64,000 bases of DNA from the NCBI RefSeq assembly GCF_030408555.1, contig NZ_CP047048.1, positions 682,001 through 746,000 of the forward strand, read 5' to 3'. Below the pieces are notes generated by a model that ran no database searches, had not been told where the DNA came from, and was given only the letters and a program-made list of their open reading frames with translations. The translations under genes and the position numbers were made by a program. Positions 36,188 through 43,560 of the stretch are shown here, piece by piece. This DNA is from Corynebacterium aurimucosum (GTDB lineage Bacteria; Actinomycetota; Actinomycetes; Mycobacteriales; Mycobacteriaceae). Within the stretch, counting starts at the first letter, position 1; each line of letters starts with the position of its first letter.

Positions 36188-36243
36188 CGAAGTTATTGCC
36201 AGATCTTGAGTCAGAGGCGAAAACTTTGGCAGGACGGGCAGTG
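36184..36243 (+). repeat. Hairpin repeat, copy C (60 bp), at the end of the AbiEi-nuclease gene
   Basis: Matches copy A at 48 of 60 positions without gaps, including the core GCCAGATCTTGAG and AACTTTGGCAG. Outer arms ACTGCCC (36174-36180, within the last codons of the nuclease gene) and GGGCAGT (36236-36242) pair perfectly. It overlaps the stop codon and may end transcription. Confidence 0.8.
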
Positions 36244-36288
36244 TGGGGCATGTTCCTGGCAGTTGTGCCCGGCAGCATACGGCTGACG

Positions 36289-37011
36289 CTAGGCAGCAAC
36301 CAGCCCCTCAACGATGAGCGCCAGGGCCGCGCTGATAGCCACGACGAGGACGATGCGGTTGAGCACCTTGGCGTTGATGAAACGGTTGAGGTAGCTGGCG
36401 GCGATGAGGCCCACGATGGCTACCGGCAGGTAAGCCGCGGCAGCGGTGAGCTGCAGGCTGGTGATTTGCCCGCTTAAGCCCAAGATCGCCAGCGAGATGG
36501 TGCAGCCGATGATGAAGGTACCCGACAGGGTGCCGCGTATGCGGGCTGGGTCATAGCCCTTGAGTACCAGCGCCATGGGCGGGCCGCCGATGGAGGTGGA
36601 TGTTCCCAGGAACCCGGAGGCAACGCCTGCCACCGCAATGTTGGCGGTGGTGCGCTTGGGAGACCAGCCGAGGCTGGACAAGGTCATGGCAAAGATGACG
36701 GCGCAACCGATGAAAATGGACAGCCCGCGGTGGGAGAGGGAGGCAATCGCCCACGCGCCGAGCAGCGAGCCGGGGATGCGCGCGATGGAGGAGACGGCCA
36801 CGATGTCCCAGGACACCGCCGAGCGCGACTTGAGCATTGTCGTGGTGGAAATGACAAAAGCCAGCAGGAGGATAAGCGTGGGAACGAGCTCCGGCTTAAT
36901 CAGCGCCAAGATTGGGGTGGCGATGGTGCCCAAGCCGAATCCGATGGTTCCCTGGCAGATTGTGCCCACGAGGATGAGCAGGCCGATGAAGATGTAGAGC
37001 CAGCTGAACAT
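36289..37011 (-). CDS. TauE/SafE-family permease
   Basis: A 240-residue membrane protein with about eight hydrophobic segments and two related halves: GTICQGTIGFGLGTIATPIL near the N-terminus and GVASGFLGTSTSIGGPPMAL in the centre, the family's repeated signature. Members export sulfite, sulfoacetate or other organosulfonates or import related anions. No sulfur gene adjoins it. The ATG lies 24 bp after the stop of the upstream TIGR03089-type gene on the same strand. The substrate is unknown. Confidence 0.85.
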   Translation of the reverse strand: MFSWLYIFIGLLILVGTICQGTIGFGLGTIATPILALIKPELVPTLILLLAFVISTTTMLKSRSAVSWDIVAVSSIARIPGSLLGAWAIASLSHRGLSIFIGCAVIFAMTLSSLGWSPKRTTANIAVAGVASGFLGTSTSIGGPPMALVLKGYDPARIRGTLSGTFIIGCTISLAILGLSGQITSLQLTAAAAYLPVAIVGLIAASYLNRFINAKVLNRIVLVVAISAALALIVEGLVAA

Positions 37012-37035
37012 TGCTCTACTATCTCACGGCAAGCT

Positions 37036-37740
37036 TTAAGCGCGGACGGTGACCTTCTCGTTCGCCGCGATGTCCTCCAAACGGTCGGCTGAGCACAGGC
37101 CCGCCACAATGACGGCGGAGCCGCCTGCGGCCAGCGGTTCGAGCACTGCACGCTGGAAGGAAGTGGTGTCCGTCCAGCCCTGTGAAAGCACGCGCTCAGC
37201 GCCCAAATCCGTGGGGAAAAGCTCCGGCAGTGGGGTCGTGGTGCCATAGAAGTGATCACCATAGAAGCGCACGGTGGGGCCAAAGTCGATGGTACCGAGC
37301 GGCAGCTCGCCGCCGCTTTCGACAACGCCGCGGCCAAAAGGATCCTGCGTGACTAGCACGGTATCGACCAGTGGGGCTGACACAGAGTCGGCGCCCGCCG
37401 CAGCCTTGAGAAAGGTCTCCGGGGAGGTGAAAACCACGGCGATATCGTCGGGAGTTGGCTCTGCAGCAGCCGCACCATCCGTCATGTCAAAGGGGATGCC
37501 CGCGGCTAGTGCCCCAAGCGCAATGACCGCGGCCTGCCACGACACCGGAAGGTCGATGAGTATGCGGGAATCGGCGCCGGGTTCAAGGTCGAGCTCTTCT
37601 AACAGCATGTTGGCAATCTTGGAGGTCCAGTTCTCCAGCGTTTGCGCCGAGAAGTCCATGCGGGTGCCGTCAGTTTCGTTATAAACACTGAGCCGGGGAG
37701 CAGAGGCATCGGCGGACAGGAGATGCTGTAGGAGTTCCAT
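37036..37740 (-). CDS. TIGR03089-family protein
   Basis: A 234-residue protein resembling the N-terminal part of AMP-forming ligases (LENWTSKIANMLLEELDLEPG, LPVSWQAAVIALGALAAGIPFDMTD) but lacking the adenylation core, as in the actinobacterial TIGR03089 group. In mycobacteria a related gene (Rv3268) sits next to the LCP gene as here, so the linkage to cell wall assembly is conserved. The biochemical role is not known. It lies 91 bp after the lcpA stop. Confidence 0.8.
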   Translation of the reverse strand: MELLQHLLSADASAPRLSVYNETDGTRMDFSAQTLENWTSKIANMLLEELDLEPGADSRILIDLPVSWQAAVIALGALAAGIPFDMTDGAAAAEPTPDDIAVVFTSPETFLKAAAGADSVSAPLVDTVLVTQDPFGRGVVESGGELPLGTIDFGPTVRFYGDHFYGTTTPLPELFPTDLGAERVLSQGWTDTTSFQRAVLEPLAAGGSAVIVAGLCSADRLEDIAANEKVTVRA

Positions 37741-37802
37741 GTCCGCCCATCGTAGGTGGCAGGCGCTCAGCCCGCCACGAACGACCGGTGACTAGGCCCT
37801 TG

Positions 37803-37833
37803 AGTCTGCTGCGAGTTCACCTCGCAGCAGACT
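37803..37833 (-). terminator. Hairpin overlapping the lcpA stop codon
   Basis: A 13-bp perfect stem (37803-37815 with 37821-37833) with a 5-base loop begins inside the lcpA stop codon on the minus strand. No T run follows, so it may act as an mRNA 3' stabiliser or weak terminator. Confidence 0.55.
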
Positions 37834-39484
37834 AGTTCACGCAGCGCGGGCCGTCGCCGCCAGCGTCGATCTCAGGCGAGACCTCCGCGGTACCGAAATC
37901 ATCGCCCGGGGTACCAACTTGCTGAGTGTCGCCACCCTGGCTGGGCTCCGCAGCAGCCTCTTCTTCCTGCGCGGAGTCATCCTTCGGGCCGGAGTAATCA
38001 TCAGTAGCCACCACGATGAAGGTATCCGGCTCGAGCTCTTCGTTGGCCGTGACCGGCAGTCCGCCGAGCTGCTCAGCCAGGGCCCGGGCGCGCTCATCGT
38101 TAGCATCCGCGGCCACAATCTGGGACTCGGTATACAGGCCCGACTGCGCATTGGCCGTGCGCTCCACGGTGTAGCCCACGTTCTTCAGCCACGCGCCGAT
38201 TCCGCCGGCCATTCCGTCGACGTTGCCGGCGTTCAGGACGTGCAGGTTGAGGTTTTCAGCCACGGGCTTCTCGCCGTTGTCGCCGCCCTCGTCCGAGGCG
38301 GCATCCTCAGACTTTTCTTCTTCCTCGGCTTTTTCTTGGGACTTAGCCAAATCTTCCATGAAGCGGTGGACCTCTGCGGTATCGATGGTCACCACCGATT
38401 CGCCATAGTCACCCACGCCGGTAATTGAGGTCACCGGGATCGTCGTAAAGGTCACGTTGCCGCCGGCCAGCCCGGCCAGCTGGGTGACGAAGCCCATGAT
38501 GTCCCAACCGTCATCGATGACCACGGAGCGCTCCACGGCATCGGCAATCTTGTTGAGTTTGCCAGGGGAGGTCAGCGTGCCCGAGTCCAGCACCTTCGAG
38601 GTCAGCGATGCCATGTAGGCCTGCTGGCGCACGATGCGGTCAAGGTCACCGCGCGGGAGATCATAGCGCTGGCGCACGAAGGAGAGGCCCTCGGATCCCT
38701 GCAAGGTTTGGCGCCCGGCCGGGAACTTGGCGCCCGACATCGGATCATCGACGGCGTCGTTGAGGCAGACGTCGACGCCCCCGACGGCGTCGGTAAGCAG
38801 CACGAAGCCTAGCAACCCCACCTCAGCGTAGTGATCAACGCTGACATCAGTGAGTTGGTGCACCATCGAAATGAGGCCAGAACGGCCGGCCTCCGTGCTT
38901 TCCTTCTCAATCTCCTTGTCCGTATGAGGTGCCTTTTTGCCCGCTGCTTCAGCCTCCGTGTTGTCCTGCTGCAGCTCCTCCATCTTGGCTACCTTGTGTT
39001 GCGCAAAGACTGCGTTGATCTTCGTGTTTCCGAAGTCTTCGTCGTGGACATAGGTATCGCGCGGAATGGATACTGCCGTGGCGCGCGAGCCATCGTTGGG
39101 AATACGGATCACCATGATGGTGTCCGTGTTTTCCTCACCTTCGTCCACGCCGGCATGCAGATCTGCCAGCTCCTGTTCGGAAAGCGGATTCCCCTTGGCA
39201 TCGGTGCGGGAGTCCTTGCCCACGAGCAAGATATCGACCGCGCCATCGAGACTGCTGTCCTTGAAACCACCCTGGTTACCCAGCGCCAGGTTGGAGGCGG
39301 AGGAAATATCATTTCCCAGTTTTCCCACGGTGAAGTAGCCCACGCCGGAGAGCACCAGGACGACAGCAGACAGGAACGCGACGACGGCCTTCACCGGCGT
39401 CGATCCTCGTTGGGTGGTGGGCGCGGACTGCGAGGGCGCGGCCTGGATATGGCGGGCGGCGCGCGGGGAGTTCGGGGAAGTCAC
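37832..39484 (-). CDS. lcpA: LytR-CpsA-Psr family glycopolymer ligase
   Basis: A 550-residue membrane-anchored enzyme. A cytoplasmic tail of about 30 residues precedes one helix (31-52); the LCP domain spans about 80-330 with DILLVGKDSRTD, SIPRDTYV and LSFVRQRYDLPRGDLDRIVRQQ, whose arginines and aspartates bind the polyprenyl pyrophosphate. A C-terminal LytR_C domain lies at about 410-500, and the last 50 residues are acidic. It should attach arabinogalactan to peptidoglycan at the outer membrane face. The neighbour wbbL makes the linker disaccharide, as in C. glutamicum, where lcpA adjoins it. Start is GTG without ribosome site; the mRNA looks leaderless. Confidence 0.9.
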   Translation of the reverse strand: MTSPNSPRAARHIQAAPSQSAPTTQRGSTPVKAVVAFLSAVVLVLSGVGYFTVGKLGNDISSASNLALGNQGGFKDSSLDGAVDILLVGKDSRTDAKGNPLSEQELADLHAGVDEGEENTDTIMVIRIPNDGSRATAVSIPRDTYVHDEDFGNTKINAVFAQHKVAKMEELQQDNTEAEAAGKKAPHTDKEIEKESTEAGRSGLISMVHQLTDVSVDHYAEVGLLGFVLLTDAVGGVDVCLNDAVDDPMSGAKFPAGRQTLQGSEGLSFVRQRYDLPRGDLDRIVRQQAYMASLTSKVLDSGTLTSPGKLNKIADAVERSVVIDDGWDIMGFVTQLAGLAGGNVTFTTIPVTSITGVGDYGESVVTIDTAEVHRFMEDLAKSQEKAEEEEKSEDAASDEGGDNGEKPVAENLNLHVLNAGNVDGMAGGIGAWLKNVGYTVERTANAQSGLYTESQIVAADANDERARALAEQLGGLPVTANEELEPDTFIVVATDDYSGPKDDSAQEEEAAAEPSQGGDTQQVGTPGDDFGTAEVSPEIDAGGDGPRCVN

Positions 39485-39490
39485 GGGACT

Positions 39491-39496
39491 AGTTTA
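39491..39496 (-). promoter_or_regulatory. -10 element of lcpA, leaderless
   Basis: TAAACT on the minus strand ends six bases before the GTG start of lcpA, placing the transcription start at or next to the start codon. Confidence 0.5.
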
Positions 39497-39573
39497 GGTG
39501 AGCTCGCTGCAAAAACGTGAAGCAGTGTCGCGGGCGCGTGCGCGCGCTGGCGTTGGGTACGCTCAAATTTATC

Positions 39574-40449
39574 GTGAAGAATATACAGAAACCCCTGGCC
39601 GTGGTCACCGTGACCTTTTCTCCTGGCCGTTACCTCAGCGATTTCTTGTCCTCGCTGCGCTTGGCGACGTCCCGCCCAACCCTCACCATCCTCGCCGATA
39701 ACGGCTCGACCGATGGGGTGCCGGAAGCTGCCGCGCGGGAGCACGCGGACGTGGAATTCCTCGATACCGGGGGAAACCTCGGTTATGGCGCCGGAATGAA
39801 TGCCGGCGCGCGTTTCGCTCGGGCGAAGGGCGTCGATGAAGAGTTCTTTCTCATTGCTAACCCGGACGTGACGTTTAGCGAAGGTTCTCTGGATGAGCTG
39901 ATCGCGTGTGCGCGCCGCCACCCAGATGCCGCGGCGGTGGGGCCGCGCATCGTGGAGCCGGATGGTAGCAACTATCCCTCTGCTCGCGCGGTGCCGACGT
40001 TGCTGACGGGTGTTGGCCATGCGCTCTTTGGCACAATCTGGCCTTCCAATCCGTGGTCGCGCGCCTACCGCGATGATGCCGACATGGACAGCGAGCGCCC
40101 AGCCGGCTGGCTATCCGGCTCCTGCCTGTTGGTGCGCTGGGAGGCTTTTGAGCAGATTGGCGGCTTTGATGAGCGTTACTTCATGTATTTGGAGGACGTG
40201 GACTTAGGTGACCGCTATGTCCGCGCCGGCTGGCGCAATATCTTCTGCCCCACGGCGGTGATTACCCACGCCAAGGGCCATTCGACGCAGGCCCATCGCG
40301 GCGCGATGCTGCGTGCCCACCATGACTCCGCCTATCGCTTCCAAGCGGATAGGCACCCGTACTGGTACCAAGCGCCACTGCGCGCGGCTTTGTGGCTGGG
40401 GTTGCGGGTGCGCGGGCTGGTTTTAAGCGCGTGCCGCGACGGCTCCTAG
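39574..40449 (+). CDS. wbbL: Rhamnosyltransferase WbbL, glycosyltransferase family 2
   Basis: A GT-A glycosyltransferase of 291 residues from this start. LAVVTVTFSPGRYL opens the fold, ADNGSTDG and FLIANPDV include the metal-binding acidic residues, and YLEDVDLGDR carries the catalytic base region. It should transfer rhamnose from dTDP-rhamnose to GlcNAc-PP-decaprenol, making the arabinogalactan linker at the membrane. The frame opens earlier (GTG at 39517), but family proteins begin near PLAVVTVT, so GTG 39574 is preferred; a TACGCT -10-like hexamer ten bases upstream suggests a very short leader. It is divergent from lcpA. Confidence 0.88.
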   Translation: MKNIQKPLAVVTVTFSPGRYLSDFLSSLRLATSRPTLTILADNGSTDGVPEAAAREHADVEFLDTGGNLGYGAGMNAGARFARAKGVDEEFFLIANPDVTFSEGSLDELIACARRHPDAAAVGPRIVEPDGSNYPSARAVPTLLTGVGHALFGTIWPSNPWSRAYRDDADMDSERPAGWLSGSCLLVRWEAFEQIGGFDERYFMYLEDVDLGDRYVRAGWRNIFCPTAVITHAKGHSTQAHRGAMLRAHHDSAYRFQADRHPYWYQAPLRAALWLGLRVRGLVLSACRDGS

Positions 40450-40505
40450 GGCTGGGGCGCTTATACACTAACGGTGGCTTATCTGAAAAGAGATTAAGGA
40501 ACGAT

Positions 40506-41600
40506 ATGACTGAATCAGCGCCCCAGTGGGGATCGACGGCCGATGCCGTCATTCTGGTGGGAGGTCGCGGCACCCGTCTGCGCCCGCTGACGATTGGCAC
40601 GCCGAAGCCGATGTTGCCCACGGCCAACTACCCATTCCTTCAGCACTTGCTTGCTCGTATCAAGGAAGCAGGAATCGAGCACGTGGTGCTTTCTACTTCC
40701 TATAAGGCGGAGGTCTTTGAGGAGTACTTCGGGGACGGCTCCGAGCTGGGCTTGGAGATTGAGTACGTGGTGGAAGAGACCGCTCTGGGGACTGGTGGCG
40801 GTATCCGCAATGTCTATGACAAGTTGCGCCAGGATACGGTCATGGTGTTCAACGGTGACGTTTTGTCCGGAATGGATCTGAACGGCATCCTCGATACGCA
40901 TCACTCCAAGGATGCGGATGTGACGATGCACCTGCTCAACGTTGCTGATCCTCGCGCTTTTGGTTGTGTTCCGACGGATTCTGAGGGCCGGGTGACGGCC
41001 TTTTTGGAGAAGACTGAGGATCCGCCGACGAACCAGATTAATGCTGGCTGCTACGTGTTCAAGAAGGATGTTATCGAGACTATCCCGGCAGGCCGCGTGG
41101 TCTCCGTGGAGCGCGAAACCTTCCCGCAGCTGTTGGAGTCGGGCCGCCTTGTGGTCGGACATGTGGACAACTCCTACTGGCGCGATATGGGCCGTCCGGA
41201 TGATTTCGTCCGCGGTTCCTCTGATCTGGTGCGCGGTATTGCGCATTCGCCGTTGTTGGTGGGCCGCACGGGTGAGTCCGTGGTGGATGAGTCCGCGGGT
41301 ATTGCCGGTGGCGTGCTCCTTCTGTCTGGTACGGCGGTGGGCCGCGGTTCCGTCATTGGGGCGGGTTCACGTTTGGATGGCACGGTGGTCTTTGATGGCG
41401 TGACCATTGAGCCGGGCGCCATCATCAACAACTCCATCATTGCCTCGGGTGCTCACATTGGTGCGAACGCGCATATCGATGGCTGCGTTATCGGTGAAGG
41501 CGCCACTATTGGCGCGCGCTGCGAACTGCAGGGCGGCATGCGCGTCTTCCCAGGTGTGAGCATTCCGGACGCGGGCGTGCGTTTTAGTTCCGACGCCTAG
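40506..41600 (+). CDS. manC: Mannose-1-phosphate guanylyltransferase (NDP-sugar pyrophosphorylase)
   Basis: A 364-residue enzyme. LVGGRGTRLRPLT at 18-30 is the nucleotidyltransferase signature, TPKPMLP and FNGDVLSGMD the substrate/metal segments, and the last 100 residues are hexapeptide repeats of a left-handed beta helix. It would make GDP-mannose for lipoarabinomannan and protein mannosylation; homologous genes are also named rmlA2 or manB in actinobacteria. AAGGA precedes the ATG. It follows wbbL by 56 bp in the same direction, probably one transcript. Confidence 0.87.
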   Translation: MTESAPQWGSTADAVILVGGRGTRLRPLTIGTPKPMLPTANYPFLQHLLARIKEAGIEHVVLSTSYKAEVFEEYFGDGSELGLEIEYVVEETALGTGGGIRNVYDKLRQDTVMVFNGDVLSGMDLNGILDTHHSKDADVTMHLLNVADPRAFGCVPTDSEGRVTAFLEKTEDPPTNQINAGCYVFKKDVIETIPAGRVVSVERETFPQLLESGRLVVGHVDNSYWRDMGRPDDFVRGSSDLVRGIAHSPLLVGRTGESVVDESAGIAGGVLLLSGTAVGRGSVIGAGSRLDGTVVFDGVTIEPGAIINNSIIASGAHIGANAHIDGCVIGEGATIGARCELQGGMRVFPGVSIPDAGVRFSSDA

Positions 41601-42080
41601 GTGCTGCCGCGCAGTGGAATAAAGCGATAGGAAAGCGCGGAGAGCAGGGGGTGTCTCTCGGCGCTTTCCTTTTCTTGTGTATGAGTAACGGCGCCGAAGG
41701 CTAAGCGATACACGTGGCCGTGACTCGTGGTTTTCGTGGTGCGAATGAGATCCATGTGTTTTGCCGGACTGGGTGGCGACACGCCGAAGAAACCTTGGAA
41801 TTGTTCACAGGATAGGGAAAGGGTACTACATGTAGTACCCCCGACGATTACCCCCCGACTAGGAGATCTGTGACTGATGTGAAAGTTGGGGACTCTGTAC
41901 AGCGTTTTCGCTGGAGCTGCGCAAAAATCTTCCGCGACAGGTTGACGATATTTAGTGATTCGGTGTGAAATGACATCAGTGTAATAAACGGCACGGCGGG
42001 CGCGGCACCGAGAAATCTTTTCGGTGTAGGGTCGGTGCCACCGAATTAAGAGAGAAACGACCTCGGAGAAAGGAAGCAGC
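41601..42080. other. 480-bp intergenic region upstream of whcD
   Basis: No gene was found. The region holds a perfect 20-bp palindrome (41821-41840), several AT-rich patches and TTGACG at 41942-41947 that could be a -35 element without a well-spaced -10. A long leader and several control sites are expected for a WhiB-type gene. Confidence 0.6.
41821..41840. promoter_or_regulatory. Perfect 20-bp palindrome upstream of whcD
   Basis: GGGTACTACATGTAGTACCC is its own reverse complement and lies 240 bp before the whcD start. It has the form of a dimeric repressor or activator site. It is close to but not the same as BlaI/MecI-type operators, which have a two-base centre. Confidence 0.55.
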
Positions 42081-42383
42081 GTGGACAATACAACGAATAA
42101 CGGCGCTATTCTCCGTGGCGGTGCTGCTGCAGAGATGTCGCTCGATGAACTCTTTGGTGCCGTCGAGCAGGAGTGGCAAGACCAGGCGCTGTGCGCCCAA
42201 ACGGACCCGGAAGCATTCTTTCCCGAAAAGGGAGGATCTACCCGCGAGGCTAAGCGCATCTGCCAGGCCTGTGCGGTGCGTGATGAATGCCTCGAGTATG
42301 CCCTGGAGCATGATGAGCGCTTCGGAATCTGGGGTGGACTGTCAGACCGTGAGCGTCGCCGCCTCAAGCGTGAAATTGGTTAG
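42081..42383 (+). CDS. whcD: WhiB-family iron-sulfur transcription factor, WhiB2/WhcD type
   Basis: A 100-residue WhiB-like protein. Cysteines 38, 61, 64 and 70 follow the family pattern for a [4Fe-4S] cluster, GIWGG at 82-86 is the sigma-factor contact turn, and the C-terminal RERRRLKREIG is basic for DNA binding. The gene order manC-whcD-metallopeptidase-like-DUF3499-manB is that of whiB2 in mycobacteria and whcD in C. glutamicum, factors linked to septation and growth control. The start is GTG after AAAGGAAG. A bidirectional hairpin follows the gene. Confidence 0.92.
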   Translation: MDNTTNNGAILRGGAAAEMSLDELFGAVEQEWQDQALCAQTDPEAFFPEKGGSTREAKRICQACAVRDECLEYALEHDERFGIWGGLSDRERRRLKREIG

Positions 42384-42417
42384 AGCGTAGCGCAACCGCG
42401 AGCGAACAACCTTACTT

Positions 42418-42455
42418 CCCCTTTGTTGTTGGGCTTAGAGTTCAACAGTAAGGGG
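42418..42455. terminator. Bidirectional hairpin between whcD and the convergent gene
   Basis: CCCCTT and TGTTG (42418-42428) pair with CAACA and AAGGGG (42443-42455) with small internal mismatches; it sits between convergent genes. Confidence 0.5.
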
Positions 42456-42466
42456 GAGCAGTGGTT

Positions 42467-42937
42467 TTACCAGGTAAAGCGCGGATCAATATCTCCTGGA
42501 TCGACATTGAGATAATGTGCCACCAGCGCGGTGAGCACTGTGGACAGTAGTTCTTCGCGCTCCTGGGCAGAATGCACGCGCTCCTCCACGGGCATGCGGA
42601 AGATGACCAACCGTGCGCGTGTGGGCTGCCCATCGGAATCGACACCCGCGGGGACAATGCGTCCGAGCGGAACCGGGCCATCGGCGATGATTTCATCCGG
42701 CATCACGGTCATATCCACGGATAGGCGCATTCGGGGCACGGTATCGACCGCGAGATCGAGCCCGGTGAGCTGTTCCGCGAAAGCATTGTGGATGGGTGCG
42801 TAGGCCTCCAGCACGGCCATGTCGAAGCGCTCGGCGCTGCTGCGGTAGCGCGGTGTGTTGTGGGGGAGCAGGGGCCCGCGTGCACCGCGGCCATGGCGGT
42901 GGCGGGCCGGGCGAATATGCGGGCGGGGCGTGCTCAT
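42467..42937 (-). CDS. Metallopeptidase-like (DUF1025-type) protein without HExxH
   Basis: A 156-residue protein of the small zincin-like family found between whiB2 and manB in actinobacteria (Rv3259 in M. tuberculosis). GPLLPHNTPRYRSSAERFDMAVLEA and RARLVIFRMPVEER are family segments. The place where bacterial relatives have HExxH reads LTALVAHYLNVDPGDIDP, with only the second histidine, so zinc protease activity is doubtful. The start is ATG directly after a -10-like TAAACT, seven bases away, so the mRNA is probably leaderless. Confidence 0.75.
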   Translation of the reverse strand: MSTPRPHIRPARHRHGRGARGPLLPHNTPRYRSSAERFDMAVLEAYAPIHNAFAEQLTGLDLAVDTVPRMRLSVDMTVMPDEIIADGPVPLGRIVPAGVDSDGQPTRARLVIFRMPVEERVHSAQEREELLSTVLTALVAHYLNVDPGDIDPRFTW

Positions 42938-42944
42938 GCGGCTT

Positions 42945-42950
42945 AGTTTA
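42945..42950 (-). promoter_or_regulatory. -10 element of the metallopeptidase-like gene, leaderless
   Basis: TAAACT on the minus strand lies seven bases before the ATG. It is in the middle of a small inverted repeat (GCGGCTTA 42938-42945, TAAGCCGC 42949-42956). Confidence 0.45.
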
Positions 42951-43017
42951 AGCCGCCCGGAACAGGGCTTGCGGCGAGACGCGCCGCGCTGGACTATCTA
43001 AATCTCAAGTTAGGGTT

Positions 43018-43023
43018 TAGACT
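43018..43023 (+). promoter_or_regulatory. -10 element of the DUF3499 gene, leaderless
   Basis: TAGACT ends seven bases before the GTG start at 43031, with no ribosome site between. Confidence 0.5.
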
Positions 43024-43030
43024 TGGGCCC

Positions 43031-43474
43031 GTGAATAGCTCTCGCCATTGCTCCCGCCCCGGCTGCGGCCGTCCCGCCGTGGCGACGTTGACCTATGCCT
43101 ACGCGCAGCAAACCGCCGTCGTGGGCCCACTGTCTGAAGAAACCGATCCCCACGCCTGGGACCTGTGCGAAAAGCACAGCGCCCGCATCACCGCCCCGCA
43201 AGGTTGGGAGATGGTGCGCGTTGACCGCATCGAACTCGATGAGGATGATGACCTCACCGCGCTCGCGGAAGCCGTCCGCGAGGCCGGGCGCGTGACCACA
43301 GGCTTGGTGGATGATTCCACTGCTGGTTCCGGTGCCGATCCGATTGACTATTCCGCCACCTTCGACGGCGCCGATCCGCGTAACTCCAACCACCCTGTGT
43401 TCCGCACCCGCCGAGTGTACGATGCCCGCCAGCGCCGCCGCGCTCACCTGACTGTGGTGCCGGACGCAGAGTAG
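43031..43474 (+). CDS. DUF3499 family protein
   Basis: A 147-residue actinobacterial protein of unknown role. The N-terminus has CSRPGCGRPAVATLTY and then WDLCEKHSARIT, a C-x4-C plus C-x2-H arrangement that probably binds zinc. The second half is variable and acidic. The gene has the same position as Rv3258c between whiB2 and manB of mycobacteria. It starts with GTG and lacks a ribosome site. The strong linkage to manB suggests a role near cell wall precursor supply, but no function can be stated. Confidence 0.8.
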   Translation: MNSSRHCSRPGCGRPAVATLTYAYAQQTAVVGPLSEETDPHAWDLCEKHSARITAPQGWEMVRVDRIELDEDDDLTALAEAVREAGRVTTGLVDDSTAGSGADPIDYSATFDGADPRNSNHPVFRTRRVYDARQRRRAHLTVVPDAE

Positions 43475-43513
43475 CCATTCGGGCGCTTTCTAGCCCGTCG
43501 GACACTGACTGGT

Positions 43514-43552
43514 CCGTCGGACGCGGTAGCTCGCGTCCGACGGGGGTATGCT
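43514..43552 (+). promoter_or_regulatory. manB promoter with overlapping inverted repeat
   Basis: A 12-bp perfect inverted repeat (43514-43525 with 43532-43543, half-site CCGTCGGACGCG) covers the expected -35 area; TATGCT at 43547-43552 is a -10 element eight bases before the manB ATG. A third CCGTCGGAC lies at 43495-43503. This may be an operator or a terminator of the upstream gene. Confidence 0.45.
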
Positions 43553-43560
43553 TGTGGGCT

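Noticed and set aside
39517..40449. wbbL starting at GTG 39517
   Set aside because: The extra 19 residues are Arg/Ala/Leu-rich without family support, and no ribosome site is present.
41821..41840. BlaI/MecI or CopY operator as explanation of the palindrome
   Set aside because: Those sites have two central bases between TACA and TGTA; here the halves abut, and no such regulator gene is near.
41597..42367. A 256-codon minus-strand frame covering the whcD upstream region and whcD itself
   Set aside because: It is antisense to whcD, has low-complexity composition and no ribosome site or recognisable domain.
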